NCBI GenBank assembly: GCA_018399055.1
Contig: CP073762.1
Location: forward strand, 1,116,001-1,180,000
DNA length: 64,000 bases
DNA from: Simkaniaceae bacterium
Lineage (GTDB): Bacteria; Chlamydiota; Chlamydiia; Chlamydiales; Simkaniaceae
Direction of reading: 5' to 3'
Of the stretch, positions 8,585-18,344 are shown piece by piece; the stretch's first letter is position 1, and every line of letters begins with the position of its first letter. A program made the position numbers and the translations under genes. The notes beneath the pieces were generated by a model. It saw nothing but the letters and a program-made list of their open reading frames with translations. It ran no database searches and was not told the DNA's origin.

Positions 8585-10081
8585 ATGCAATTGGGAAAGT
8601 ATTTTGGATCTGGACTTAGGCGTTTCTTTTCGGGGATGATGCTCAGCCGCGTGAGTGGGTTGGGAAGAGACCTTGTGATGGCCTACTCTTTTGGGGATCA
8701 TGCAGCGGTGGCGGCGTTCATTGTGGCGTTTCGATTTGCAAATGTCTTGAGGCGTTTTTTTGGTGAGGGTCCCTTGCAGTCGGCGTTTATTCCTCAGTTT
8801 GAGGGGATGCGCAATGAAAATCAAGAAGAGGCATATTCCTTTTTCCAGAAGCTCTCTGTGCTCATTGGAGGACTGGTTCTAGCAATTATTATTGTTTTAG
8901 AGCTAGGGATGCAGTTTTGGAAGGGCTTAGAGATTATTCAACTGACAGGATGGATGCTTCCTAGCCTCCTCTTTATTTCCTTGTATGGGCTCAACGTTTC
9001 ATTTTTGCAGTGCCATAGCCGCTTTTTCATTTCGAGTATGGCTCCTTTTTTGTGCAATATGATGTGGATTATTGGAGCGCTAAGTTTGCGGGATCAAGAG
9101 ATTCATGGGGCGATGATAGGGCTTGCAAAGTGGGTGCTGTGCGGTTTTGTCATTCAATGGGGGATTACGGCGTGGCAGCTGCGGGGAGCCTTAAGCTGGA
9201 AAGGGTGGTTTCAGGGGAAACTGTTTCATCCAGGTGTGAAGCAACTTGCCAAGGCATTTAGCCTGGGGGCGCTAGGGGTCGGAGCGGTGCAGATCAATGC
9301 TTTTTTCGATGCGATTTTTGCGCGGTGTGCCCACATATCAGGGCCCGTCTACTTGTGGTATGCAAATCGGTTTCAGCAACTCGCCTTGGCAATTTTTGGA
9401 ATTGCGGCAGTGAGCACCCTTGTACCGGTTCTTTCAAGGGCGATTAAGAAAGGGCAGATTGAAAGAGGAAAAGAGATCTTTTCCTTTGGCTGCCGTAGGG
9501 TCATGATGCTCATGATTCCAATAACCTTTGCGATTTGCATTCTCGGATTTTCTGCGATTGATTTAGTCTTTGGTCGGGGAAGCTTTTCGCTCTATGCAAC
9601 AAAGCAAACGGCGTGGTGCTTATCGGCGTATTCATTGGGCCTTGTTCCTGCAACGCTCGTGATGTATTTTGCAGCTGTTTTGTATGCCAAGGGGAATTTT
9701 CGGACAGCGACTCTATTTTCTGTAATGACGGTAGGGATCAATTTAGGGCTGAATTCTTTATTCATTTTTGGGATGGGGCTGGGCCCTATTTCGGCAGCTC
9801 TAGCGACGAGTATTGGGGCATGGTGCAATTTTATCGGTTTGCGCAGCGCTGTAAAAGGGTGGAGCATAGGGATGAAAGGGAAAGAGCTTACGGGAGTGCT
9901 TCTAGGAAGCGGAGGCGCGAGTCTAGCAGCTTTTCTTGTGCAAGGGCAACTTTCCCATAAGGTACTTGCTTTTGCTATTCCAGGGGCGGTGTTTGTGGGG
10001 GTCTATGCCCTACTCTTTTGGAAGCGCCTCTTTGATGATCGCTCCGCCGAGGCAAGTATTTCCGTTGTAGAAGACCACTGA
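8585..10081 (+). CDS. murJ: Lipid II flippase MurJ
   Basis: 498 aa with about 13-14 membrane segments. The N-terminus (SGMMLSRVSGLGRDLVMAYSFG) carries the MurJ/MviN signature, with Arg residues lining the cavity. RFANVLRRFFGEGPLQSAFIPQF is the strongly conserved second motif, and a late VPATLVMYFAAVLYAKG segment is also typical. The family flips undecaprenyl-linked peptidoglycan precursor across the inner membrane. This fits with Chlamydiota keeping a reduced septal peptidoglycan. The 3' end overlaps the convergent mnmA gene by 72 bp, so the last 24 codons of each are antisense to the other. Confidence 0.95.
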   Translation: MQLGKYFGSGLRRFFSGMMLSRVSGLGRDLVMAYSFGDHAAVAAFIVAFRFANVLRRFFGEGPLQSAFIPQFEGMRNENQEEAYSFFQKLSVLIGGLVLAIIIVLELGMQFWKGLEIIQLTGWMLPSLLFISLYGLNVSFLQCHSRFFISSMAPFLCNMMWIIGALSLRDQEIHGAMIGLAKWVLCGFVIQWGITAWQLRGALSWKGWFQGKLFHPGVKQLAKAFSLGALGVGAVQINAFFDAIFARCAHISGPVYLWYANRFQQLALAIFGIAAVSTLVPVLSRAIKKGQIERGKEIFSFGCRRVMMLMIPITFAICILGFSAIDLVFGRGSFSLYATKQTAWCLSAYSLGLVPATLVMYFAAVLYAKGNFRTATLFSVMTVGINLGLNSLFIFGMGLGPISAALATSIGAWCNFIGLRSAVKGWSIGMKGKELTGVLLGSGGASLAAFLVQGQLSHKVLAFAIPGAVFVGVYALLFWKRLFDDRSAEASISVVEDH

Positions 10082-11062
10082 TTGGCGAGGAGTAACCGCT
10101 CTTTGGGGCTGATCAAAAGTGACAAGGAGCATATCATCTTGTTTTGAAACGGTGCAAGGCTCTTCAACCTGTCTGTAACGTACTTTTGCTTTGCATGTAA
10201 AAGGGAGTTTTGGAACGGCGTTTACCCAAGAGATGTCGGTGGCTGTCAAAGCCTTTGCAAAGAGAGCGGGATGATTTTCTCCTTGTGCAACGATCAACTT
10301 GCGAGATTCTTTCTGTTTATCAACCACAAACCACGCATCACCGGGACCTCCGATTCCCATTCCTTTCCGTTGACCGATTGTATAGTAATAAATGCCGTCA
10401 TGGGTCCCTACTTCAGTCCCTTCGACGGTTTCAATCACCCCTGGTTCATGGGGAATATACTTTTCAAGAAACTCTCGGAAGTTGCGTTTTCCAATGAAGC
10501 AGATCCCTGTACTATCTTTTTTATTAAAGACGGGGAGATTTGCTTGCTCCGCGATTTTCCGCACCTCAGTCTTTTCCATATGGCCGATGGGGAAGAGCAC
10601 CTCGTTTAGGACCTGGTTTTTTACAGTATAGAGGAAGTAGCTTTGGTCTTTTCCAGAGTCATTTCCTTTGATCAGAGCGCCATTTTTGGTTTGGCAGTAG
10701 TGCCCAGTCGCAAGGGCGTCAGCGCCGAGCGTTTTAGCTTTTTCAAAGAGAAGTTTGAATTTGATTTCGCGGTTGCAGAGGACATCGGGATTGGGTGTGT
10801 GACCAAGTTCAATTTCTTTAAGAAAGTGAGTGAAGACGTTATCCCAATATTCCTGGGCAAAATTCACACTGTAGTAAGGGACATCGAGAAGGTCACAAAT
10901 AGCTCGGGCATCATCAGCATCTTTTTCAGCAACACAGGCGCCATCCTGCTCTTCTTCCCAGTTTTTCATGAAGAGACCAAAGACGTCATGTCCTGCCTTT
11001 TTGAGCAGGTAAAGCGAGGTAGCAGAGTCGACTCCGCCAGAGAGGGCAACAGCGATTTTCAT
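10010..11062 (-). CDS. mnmA: tRNA-specific 2-thiouridylase MnmA
   Basis: 350 aa. The PP-loop SGGVDS is at residues 8-13. The catalytic cysteines are Cys96 (in NPDVLCNREIKF) and Cys188 (in DSTGICFIG). The ATHY-type segment LATGHYC and the C-terminal YTIGQRKG...WFVVDK region are also conserved. It makes 2-thiouridine at the wobble position 34 of tRNA Lys, Glu and Gln. Length is normal for the family. It is divergent from the MFS gene at 11115 with a 52-bp gap, and overlaps murJ tail-to-tail. Confidence 0.96.
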   Translation of the reverse strand: MKIAVALSGGVDSATSLYLLKKAGHDVFGLFMKNWEEEQDGACVAEKDADDARAICDLLDVPYYSVNFAQEYWDNVFTHFLKEIELGHTPNPDVLCNREIKFKLLFEKAKTLGADALATGHYCQTKNGALIKGNDSGKDQSYFLYTVKNQVLNEVLFPIGHMEKTEVRKIAEQANLPVFNKKDSTGICFIGKRNFREFLEKYIPHEPGVIETVEGTEVGTHDGIYYYTIGQRKGMGIGGPGDAWFVVDKQKESRKLIVAQGENHPALFAKALTATDISWVNAVPKLPFTCKAKVRYRQVEEPCTVSKQDDMLLVTFDQPQRAVTPRQSVVFYNGNTCLGGAIIKEALPKE

Positions 11063-11114
11063 GGGTACATTTTATATCTTTTCATCTTAATTTCAAAGTT
11101 GTATAGAAAAAACT

Positions 11115-12389
11115 ATGCATAGAGACCACCGCATTCTAGGTATTTTTATATATACTCTGATGACCCTCTTTCTCCTATTTGAGATGGCGCTCCAGGTATC
11201 CCCAAGTGTGATGACGGTCTCGTTAATGCACGATTTTAATATCGGAGCTGCAACGCTTGGTGTGATGGCCTCCTTCTACTTCTATAGTTATACTTTAATG
11301 CAGATCCCTGTGGGTCTTTTATACGATCGCTATAGTGCCCGCGGGCTGATTACTTTTGCTGCGATCATATGCACGATTGGATCTTTTTTCTTTGCCTTTA
11401 CCCATCATGTGGTTTGGGCAGGTCTAGGGCGATTCATGATGGGAATTGGGTCTGCCTTTGCTTTTGTGGGAGTGCTTATAGTTGCTGCTAGGTGGTTTCC
11501 TCGTAGATATTTTGCTTTTCTAGTGGGGATTGCTCAGTTTCTTGCTGCAATGGGGGCTCTTTGTGGAGAATTGCCAATCGCAGCATTGCTCAATCATGTC
11601 ATTTGGAGGGTCGTCATGGTCCTTTTTGGAATGATTGGCCTTGTCATGACAGTCCTGTGTTTCATGATTGTTAGGGATAATCCCTATAATAATCGCCACA
11701 TTCCTAAGAGGCATCACCTCAAACAAGAATTGAAAGAAATCGTGAGATCAGCGCAGACCTGGTGGATTGCACTATATGCTTTTTGTGGATGGGGACCTAT
11801 TGCTGTATTTGCAGCGCTATGGGGAGTTCCCTACCTAGCTGTTCGTTTTCACGTCCCTACAACGCAAGCAGCGCTTGCAATGGCTCTTGTGTGGATTGGG
11901 GTGGGAGTGATGAGCCCCATTCTAGGATGGTTCTCTGATAAATTGGGGCGCAGATGCATTCTCCTCCGTTTAACCTCACTCATCGGTCTTCTTAGCGCTC
12001 TAGCTCTTTTCTATCTTCCTGGCATTTCGTTTGGGCTTTCCTTCGTTTTTCTTCTGGGAATTGGAATCGCCGCTTCTGGACAGATCTTGACCTTTGCTCT
12101 TGTCAAGGATAATAACCGACCCACGACGACTGGAACCGCAATTGGTATGAACAACATGGCTGTTGTTGCTGGCGGGGCAATTTTTCAACCCTTGGTGGGT
12201 CTCCTTCTCCATCTCTCTTGGGACCACAAAATGGGTGGCGATGGTGTCCCCCTTTACACGGTTGAGAATTATCATCTCGGCCTGATGATTGTTCCTCTCT
12301 GCTTTCTTGTCGGGCTGATTGTCAGCCTTTTTTTCATCAAGGAGACCTATTGCCAATCAAAATATGATGTGGATGTTCTAAAACAGTGA
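11115..12389 (+). CDS. MFS transporter
   Basis: 424 aa, 12 predicted membrane segments. The loop 2-3 motif is present as GLLYDRYSARG, close to the MFS GxxxDRxxxR consensus, and a second copy occurs as GWFSDKLGRR between helices 8 and 9. It is a paralog of the gene at 13152-14474: both begin with LFEMALQVSPSVM / LYTFLLQGSPSVM-type first helices and share AALWGVPYLA / AALWGVPYFA in the central half. Substrate cannot be read. The ATG follows AGAAAAAACT, without a clear Shine-Dalgarno. It runs straight into the exported GT-B-like gene downstream and is probably co-transcribed with it. Confidence 0.9.
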   Translation: MHRDHRILGIFIYTLMTLFLLFEMALQVSPSVMTVSLMHDFNIGAATLGVMASFYFYSYTLMQIPVGLLYDRYSARGLITFAAIICTIGSFFFAFTHHVVWAGLGRFMMGIGSAFAFVGVLIVAARWFPRRYFAFLVGIAQFLAAMGALCGELPIAALLNHVIWRVVMVLFGMIGLVMTVLCFMIVRDNPYNNRHIPKRHHLKQELKEIVRSAQTWWIALYAFCGWGPIAVFAALWGVPYLAVRFHVPTTQAALAMALVWIGVGVMSPILGWFSDKLGRRCILLRLTSLIGLLSALALFYLPGISFGLSFVFLLGIGIAASGQILTFALVKDNNRPTTTGTAIGMNNMAVVAGGAIFQPLVGLLLHLSWDHKMGGDGVPLYTVENYHLGLMIVPLCFLVGLIVSLFFIKETYCQSKYDVDVLKQ

Positions 12390-12409
12390 TTTGTGCTACA
12401 ATTTTGGGC

Positions 12410-13222
12410 ATGAAAAAATTATTAATTTTTCTTCTTCCTTTTGCTCTTTGGGCCGATTATTTGTTTGTCCTACACGATGTGGGAGAGACGGTGGCGCTTA
12501 TGCCTGTGATTGAAGAGCTTCAAGGGCGCGGCGAAACTGTTGAAGTCATCCGTCTTGATCCGACCGATCGGTATGCCTCGATTGAAGTGTCGTGCGCGGT
12601 GCCTGATGTGCTGGTTGTAGGAGATGCTTCTATAGGTCAGCTCCAATATGTTCGTGCATTCAAAGGGAAAGCTAAAACCGTTTGTTATTATGACAATGTT
12701 CTTGAAATTGATCGAATCCCTTATGCAGATCTTATTCGAGAATTTGAGAAAGAGGCCGATCTCTTTTTGGTGCCTAGTGCTTTGGCCGCAAAGTCAAGTC
12801 ACGTTAAGGCGCATGTTGTAGGAAACCCCGACTTGGACCGTTTTGAAAACGAAGTAGGGGAATTTGAAGTCATTCCTGGTCGCGTTGTCTATTTTGGGGG
12901 ATATGACAAAGATTATGAAGAGGCTTTCAAAGCTTTTCTAAAGCTCTATCCAGACGCAATTGTTTATCCCCATCCTAAGACAGATGGAATGTTAGAAAGA
13001 TGCTATGGAGCACGCATTGGTGAGGGGTCGTCTCTGCAAGCGGTGGGAGAGGCAGAAACTGTGGTGATTCACCGCTCGTCAATCGGTGTCAAAGCGGCCC
13101 TTGTCGGAAAAACTGTTTATAGTATGGAATCAGATGGATCGTTCCGCAAGATTACGGCGACGCGTGCATCCTTGAATGTTCCTCGGGACTCTGCTTCTCT
13201 GATTTGTGATTTTCTTTTATGA
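12410..13222 (+). CDS. Exported GT-B-like (glycosyltransferase/epimerase-like) protein
   Basis: 270 aa from ATG 12410, chosen because it starts a clean signal peptide (MKKLLIFLLPFALWA, then DYLF). A GTG at 12386 overlapping the previous stop is the alternative. The body has Rossmann-like alternation: VLHDVGETVALMPVIEELQGRG at the N-terminus, DVLVVGDAS, VPSALAA, HVVGNPDLDRF and VYFGGYDKDY. The end is VIHRSSIGVKAALVGK, where GT-B enzymes bind nucleotide sugar. An exported GT-B domain is unusual, and the true substrate is unknown. Its last 71 bp overlap the convergent MFS gene. Confidence 0.65.
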   Translation: MKKLLIFLLPFALWADYLFVLHDVGETVALMPVIEELQGRGETVEVIRLDPTDRYASIEVSCAVPDVLVVGDASIGQLQYVRAFKGKAKTVCYYDNVLEIDRIPYADLIREFEKEADLFLVPSALAAKSSHVKAHVVGNPDLDRFENEVGEFEVIPGRVVYFGGYDKDYEEAFKAFLKLYPDAIVYPHPKTDGMLERCYGARIGEGSSLQAVGEAETVVIHRSSIGVKAALVGKTVYSMESDGSFRKITATRASLNVPRDSASLICDFLL

Positions 13223-14474
13223 AGAAGGCGAGGATAAAGGAGAGAAAGAGGGAAATGGGAAGAACCGAGAGGGCAACCGCGTAATCGTTGCGGGCATAGA
13301 TATTGATCTTATTGATAGGCTCGCAGCTGCAAGACCATTTCAAAAGGAATCCAATGAGAGGTTGATATATAGGAGCTCCAAAGGCAATACAAAGCATATT
13401 GGTGAATCCCATGGCCACACCCTTTGTAGAGTGAGGCACGCAGGTATCTGCAAGGGCAAATGAAAGAGCGTAGGAGCTAGAGAAAAAGCCAAAGACAAAC
13501 ATTAGTCCAAACATTGCCTCTAGCGGAATATAGGGGGTGTAGATCATGGCGATACTTAAGAAAAATGCAATGAGTGAGCCCCAAATCATGATGGGACGAC
13601 GACGAGTGCTATAAACAGAGATCCAGCCGAGAGTTAAGGTTCCGAAACAAGCTCCTAGAAAAACTGTTGAAGCGAGCATTGCAGAAGAGTCTATTGAGAT
13701 AGCGTATCTCTTAGCAAAATAGGGAACTCCCCAAAGTGCGGCAAAGGCAGGAAAGACTCCAAAAACAAGCCCCCCGTAGATACCGTTAATCCAGAGTTTT
13801 TTGATTGCCAAAACCTTGAGGGTGCTCTTCCAAGTTTTTTTGCACACTTCTCGAAAGCTTACCCCATTGTGTAGAGGTTGATCATGTTTAGGGAAATCGT
13901 GGATAATAAAGAGGGAGATAAAGGTTAAGAGAAGACCAATAACGGCTACAACCGTCATTGTTTCACGCCAGCCAAAGGTGACCACAGCTTTTGCCAGGCC
14001 GCCTTCTCCGATCACCCCTCCAGAGAGAGCTAGGAATTCTGTAAGAGAAACGATAAGAGTAAACAAGGCAGGTTTAAACCATCTAGCACCGAGGCAAAAA
14101 GCGCAGACAATCGCGGGGGCTGTAAAAAACCCCATGAGTATTCGACTTGTTTGACCTTCCCAAAATGCATGTGAATAGGCAAACCACCCAATAACAATCG
14201 AGCAGAAGAGAAAGCCAACTTTTAAGATGCGACGGGGCCCCCATAGATCTACAAGCATTCCAGCAGGGATTTGCATGATGATGTAGGTATAAAAAAAACT
14301 GGAGGTTAAGACTCCAATTTTGATGACATCGATTTGGTAGGTTTTCATGAGCTGAGGAATCATAACACTTGGTGATCCTTGCAAAAGGAAGGTATAGAGG
14401 CCAAAAATGGCCGCTAGTCCCCAGACGAGCCAAGGCATTAGGCGAGACTTGTGTAAAACATCCATCAACTTCAT
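13152..14474 (-). CDS. MFS transporter (paralog of 11115-12389)
   Basis: 440 aa, 12 predicted membrane segments. MFS loop motif as GMLVDLWGPRR after helix 2. It shares clear blocks with the MFS protein at 11115 (SPSVM in helix 1, MQIPAGML, AALWGVPYFAKR, GVAMGFTNM...PIYQPLIGFLL). The pair looks like an old duplication with one copy inverted. ATG 14474 or ATG 14465 could be the start; neither has a strong ribosome-binding site. The last 24 codons are antisense to the GT-B-like gene. Substrate unknown. Confidence 0.9.
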   Translation of the reverse strand: MKLMDVLHKSRLMPWLVWGLAAIFGLYTFLLQGSPSVMIPQLMKTYQIDVIKIGVLTSSFFYTYIIMQIPAGMLVDLWGPRRILKVGFLFCSIVIGWFAYSHAFWEGQTSRILMGFFTAPAIVCAFCLGARWFKPALFTLIVSLTEFLALSGGVIGEGGLAKAVVTFGWRETMTVVAVIGLLLTFISLFIIHDFPKHDQPLHNGVSFREVCKKTWKSTLKVLAIKKLWINGIYGGLVFGVFPAFAALWGVPYFAKRYAISIDSSAMLASTVFLGACFGTLTLGWISVYSTRRRPIMIWGSLIAFFLSIAMIYTPYIPLEAMFGLMFVFGFFSSSYALSFALADTCVPHSTKGVAMGFTNMLCIAFGAPIYQPLIGFLLKWSCSCEPINKINIYARNDYAVALSVLPISLFLSFILAFFIKENHKSEKQSPEEHSRMHASP

Positions 14475-14514
14475 TAGGTCATGATATGAAAGTTGATGGA
14501 TTATACGCTATAAA

Positions 14515-17500
14515 TTAGACGAGTTCAAAACCACTTGAACTGAGATCTCTTGCCCCAGATGAGACTCTTTTGAAGGGATTGGCAGAGGGCTCTCCTCTTT
14601 CATACACTCCATACTCTCGGATCCCTTCGCGAAGGGCAGCAGTGAAGACACTTGGGTCTCTATATAGAGAAATCATCCCGTCAAAACGGGGTCCTAAGCG
14701 GCTCTCCACATATGCTCCAATAGCAGGAGAAAGGTTGTCAGCTCCCCATTTCACAAATGCTTTGGATTTCTCAGAGAGATGGTCCATCACCGTTTTTTCC
14801 TGGGTTCTGACGTTGTAGCGAATCGCAATAAGGGTATTTTCTTCTTTGCGCATCACCTTTGCTAGGTTCCGAAGGTGTCCCTTAATGTTAGAAAGGTCTC
14901 CTTTGGCGATCTTGCTTGAAAGAGGGCGCAAATTAAGGTTTATAAGTCGCGAGACCATCCGTTCAAGCATATGCATTTGGAGGTCACTACGCTCGTCTCT
15001 TCCTTTGCGTGCCTTCATCTCTGTAAGCTGATTTTGCAATTGGTTTAAGAAAAGAGCATGTCTCTTTTTTAACCCTTCAATATTGCCGTTTTGTGCTAAG
15101 CGTTGCATTTCTTCGATGTAGGACGTTTCACTTTGCATGGTTTGCGTGAGCTGCACGTGAGGAAGCAATTGATTTTCAAGGAACGTTGTCAATCCAAGAA
15201 TCGTATCTTGCGGAGTTCTCAATATGGAGTCAACTTGCTCTTTTACAACTTTTTCCACGGTATTGTGAAGGATGCGACCGAGCACGTCTTGAAGCTCTTG
15301 CTCTCTTGAAGCATAGAGCTCTTGGAGTGCAACATCAATATCGCGCTTAATAATTTGTGTCGAGACTTTCCCACGTTTTCTTGCAAAGTCTGCTTCAAGA
15401 AGTTTAATTGTTTCTGGTTGAACAGGATCAGCACCAAGTGCTCTTTGTTCTTCTTCAGTGTACAGTTCCCAAAGGCGACCGAGGTCATTAGGTTTCATCG
15501 ATTGAGTTGCTTGGTCTAAAACCTGGAAGAATAGGTTATTGACTCCCTGCTCTGTACGGATCGACTCGTAAGAGAAGATGATAATATCACGCATAATGTC
15601 TTTTAGAGCAGCATCGGACATTCCGTTAAAGGAATCCACAAGCTCAGCAAGAAGATTATCTCGTTGACGTTGTTTGCCAGGAGTCAACTGCGTTCGTTCA
15701 TCGATTAATCTAAAGAGGTTGGAGACAAGCTCCGATACAAGGCGTTTTTCATTGCTTCCTGCAAGAAGTTGTGTGCCACCACCACCTTCTTCGCTTTCTA
15801 GAAGTTTTTCGACTGCCTTCAACTGGTCAAGGAGGATTTTATCAAAGACATTCGTATACTTACTATCGCTATAAATCGAGTCGCGGACACTATCGAGCGT
15901 TGAGTTGATTAGATCTAAATGACTAATGAGCATTGAAGCGCCAATTCGAGTGCCCCAAGTATTTACTGCATATGCAATAAAAAGTGGTAGAGTTGCTACA
16001 GCGAGCACCCCACGTCCTGCGAGAGAGACAACCGTTCTTAAAAATCGACTTATAGGATTGCTACCTACTCCTGAATAAGCGGTAAGGGAAGCTTTCCATC
16101 CTTTGAAAAAGTCTCCGTAAGAGTTGTAGGCTAGGAAATGATCTAGAGCTTTATCGACAACTCCTTTAAAAAGCCTTTCAGTTGAGATTCCCTCACCGTT
16201 TTCAATAATTTCAAAAATCTTTTTTTGTTTGTCGGCGATTCCTAGTGCTCCAGTGGTATCCGATCTCCACTGATCTTCAGCGTAAAGAAGTGCAAGCATT
16301 GCATTGTTTGCAGCTCGAATGGGACCCATGTGATTATTCGTCAAAGGGTCGTTGATCGGATCAAGCATCATTGCTTGAAGATGCTCTGTGACGGAGTCTG
16401 TAAACTGTTTTGAGAAATACTCCACCAAGCTAACAGTAAACGAGCAAAGCTTTTTCCCCATCCATTTATCAAAGAAGCCAAGTTCACTTCTACTCTCAAT
16501 TTTATTATTGAGCAGCGTTAAAAATAATGCTTTTCTTGCTTCAGGGCCTTCGACTCCTTCAAGTGCTGCATAGAAGGTTTTATACCGTCTTTGCACAGCA
16601 TCTTCTTCTGCATCTGCTCCTGTGTAACCGCAGTATTTATCGACAACTTGGAAGGCTGAAAAGAATGTCAAACTTTCAACAAGAGCAGCTTTTTTATCCT
16701 CAATCATCTGTTCTGTGCGAACATCTGGAGCCCCCTCTGTAACTTCTTCGGTTTCTCGAGCAAAGTTTGAAGCAAGCTCTCCAACAACAGATTGAGGCTC
16801 TTCTCCACGGTGGCTTCTAACGGCCAAACGAGCAACAGGTCCTGATTCATAGAGAGTGTTGAGCTCCCTCAAGGCGCCCTCTAAATCTCCTGACTTTAGT
16901 TTTCTATTAGATTCTCTTAGAGTCGCTTCAACTTCTCTTGCTTGGTCGGGATGAAGGTCTCTTCGAACCAGTGCATAGGTTGCTTCACCGAAACCTGCAA
17001 TTTGTTCAACCATTGACTCAATCATCCGACTTGCTTCAGGGATACTTCGGACCGAAGAAAGATACGAAAGGGAGCGATCAATCTTTTCAGAAATCTCTGA
17101 AAGAGTCGTTTCTTCTCCAATAGCTAGAGAATTTCCAAGTGCAGTGACTTTATCGAGGTCAAGGACATAGGCAACGGCTTGCCAAAGTACTTTTCGTTGC
17201 GTAGGGTTACCAAGACTGCCTTCAAGAACGGCCTTTCCAAAAAGCTGTTGCTCTTTCCCCTCACGGGTAACACCGTAATCTCTTGCGGCGAAGTCATAAA
17301 TCGCTTGGCAAATGAATTGTCTGGTTTTAGGTTGTACTGAAGAATCATTCAGTCTTTCTACAATATAATTTGTGACTAAGAGATCAAGTGAGCTTAATAA
17401 GGGAGATTTTGGAGTCATATTTCGCTCAATATACGCCGGAAGTTCAGCAAAAAATGGGTTGGACTTTGCGAGAGCTTCAATATCTTCGTTTAATCGACTT

Positions 17501-18198
17501 TTAGCTAAATAGTCTGGAATATATTGGTCAGTCTTAAATTCTCCGATATCTGCTAAGAGCTTCATCAAAGGAGAAGCAGGCGTGTGGACAACTCTTTTTG
17601 GAGCATGAACACCCATAACATCATCGCGTATATCCTTAGCCTTGTTTACAGCAGCATTGCCAATTGCATCTGCCATTTTATTGGCACACCCCTTTTGGGC
17701 CTTGATTTCGTGGTTGATAAATTGAACGGCATTATTGAGGGGATTACCAATATCTGCGAGATTATACCCTTGAGTCGAGGTAGCTCCACGCTGCAGGCGT
17801 GTAAGTTCTGCATTAAGGTCATGAAGAGGCTTCAAATAATTCGTCCAACGTGCGGATCTTTGCCAAGGCCATGAGATATTATCTCTAGAGAAAAAGCGAG
17901 ACCAGCCTTTGAAATTGTCATAATATCCGCTTTCATTTTCAAGAAGGGGAGTCAGCTTTTCCTGAACATGCCTTGCTGCGACAAGAATTTCTTGAACATC
18001 CTTACCTTTATAAGCGGTTTCAAGATGTTCTAGTGCCTTATTGAAATCCTTAATCTGTGGAGTTTCACTGCCGGTAAAATGCAATAGCTCTGTCACATAG
18101 GGGAGCGCACCGATAATCTTAAAACCAGCATAGAGTCCATTTGCGGTTCCAACAAGTGGAACACCAGCTCCTATAAGAGTTTCACCTAGTGGAATCAT
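14515..18198 (-). CDS. Large unknown protein (1227 aa) with a central membrane segment
   Basis: The frame is open from 18270, but ATG 18198 (MIPLGETLIGAGVPLVG) has AAGG at a proper distance and removes a poor N-terminus, so I chose it. It is mostly alpha-helical and rich in charged heptad-like stretches. There is a weak hydrophobic segment at residues ~10-35 and a strong one around residues 720-745 (GRGVLAVATLPLFIAYAV). The C-terminus is Ser-rich and ends GFELV. No enzyme motif seen. It diverges from the glucosidase gene across a very AT-rich 146-bp gap. Large helical proteins of this sort in Chlamydiota are often lineage-specific membrane or secreted effectors, but that is only a guess. Confidence 0.8.
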   Translation of the reverse strand: MIPLGETLIGAGVPLVGTANGLYAGFKIIGALPYVTELLHFTGSETPQIKDFNKALEHLETAYKGKDVQEILVAARHVQEKLTPLLENESGYYDNFKGWSRFFSRDNISWPWQRSARWTNYLKPLHDLNAELTRLQRGATSTQGYNLADIGNPLNNAVQFINHEIKAQKGCANKMADAIGNAAVNKAKDIRDDVMGVHAPKRVVHTPASPLMKLLADIGEFKTDQYIPDYLAKSRLNEDIEALAKSNPFFAELPAYIERNMTPKSPLLSSLDLLVTNYIVERLNDSSVQPKTRQFICQAIYDFAARDYGVTREGKEQQLFGKAVLEGSLGNPTQRKVLWQAVAYVLDLDKVTALGNSLAIGEETTLSEISEKIDRSLSYLSSVRSIPEASRMIESMVEQIAGFGEATYALVRRDLHPDQAREVEATLRESNRKLKSGDLEGALRELNTLYESGPVARLAVRSHRGEEPQSVVGELASNFARETEEVTEGAPDVRTEQMIEDKKAALVESLTFFSAFQVVDKYCGYTGADAEEDAVQRRYKTFYAALEGVEGPEARKALFLTLLNNKIESRSELGFFDKWMGKKLCSFTVSLVEYFSKQFTDSVTEHLQAMMLDPINDPLTNNHMGPIRAANNAMLALLYAEDQWRSDTTGALGIADKQKKIFEIIENGEGISTERLFKGVVDKALDHFLAYNSYGDFFKGWKASLTAYSGVGSNPISRFLRTVVSLAGRGVLAVATLPLFIAYAVNTWGTRIGASMLISHLDLINSTLDSVRDSIYSDSKYTNVFDKILLDQLKAVEKLLESEEGGGGTQLLAGSNEKRLVSELVSNLFRLIDERTQLTPGKQRQRDNLLAELVDSFNGMSDAALKDIMRDIIIFSYESIRTEQGVNNLFFQVLDQATQSMKPNDLGRLWELYTEEEQRALGADPVQPETIKLLEADFARKRGKVSTQIIKRDIDVALQELYASREQELQDVLGRILHNTVEKVVKEQVDSILRTPQDTILGLTTFLENQLLPHVQLTQTMQSETSYIEEMQRLAQNGNIEGLKKRHALFLNQLQNQLTEMKARKGRDERSDLQMHMLERMVSRLINLNLRPLSSKIAKGDLSNIKGHLRNLAKVMRKEENTLIAIRYNVRTQEKTVMDHLSEKSKAFVKWGADNLSPAIGAYVESRLGPRFDGMISLYRDPSVFTAALREGIREYGVYERGEPSANPFKRVSSGARDLSSSGFELV

Positions 18199-18344
18199 AA
18201 CACTAACCTTCTTTGTTAAAAATAATGTAATAATTATAACACTTTTTTGCATTAATTGTAATATAAACAATTTATTATTATATTTTTATATAATAATAAA
18301 ATTTTAAATATAATATTTAAAATTTTTACTATAAAAAGAAAAGT
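18199..18344. promoter_or_regulatory. AT-rich divergent intergenic region
   Basis: 146 bp separating the divergent 1227-aa gene and the glucosidase gene. It is almost pure A+T between about 18250 and 18330, with overlapping inverted and direct runs of TATAAT-like words. It must hold promoters for both directions, but the base bias makes individual -10/-35 boxes impossible to assign. The composition is suited to binding by a nucleoid protein. Confidence 0.5.
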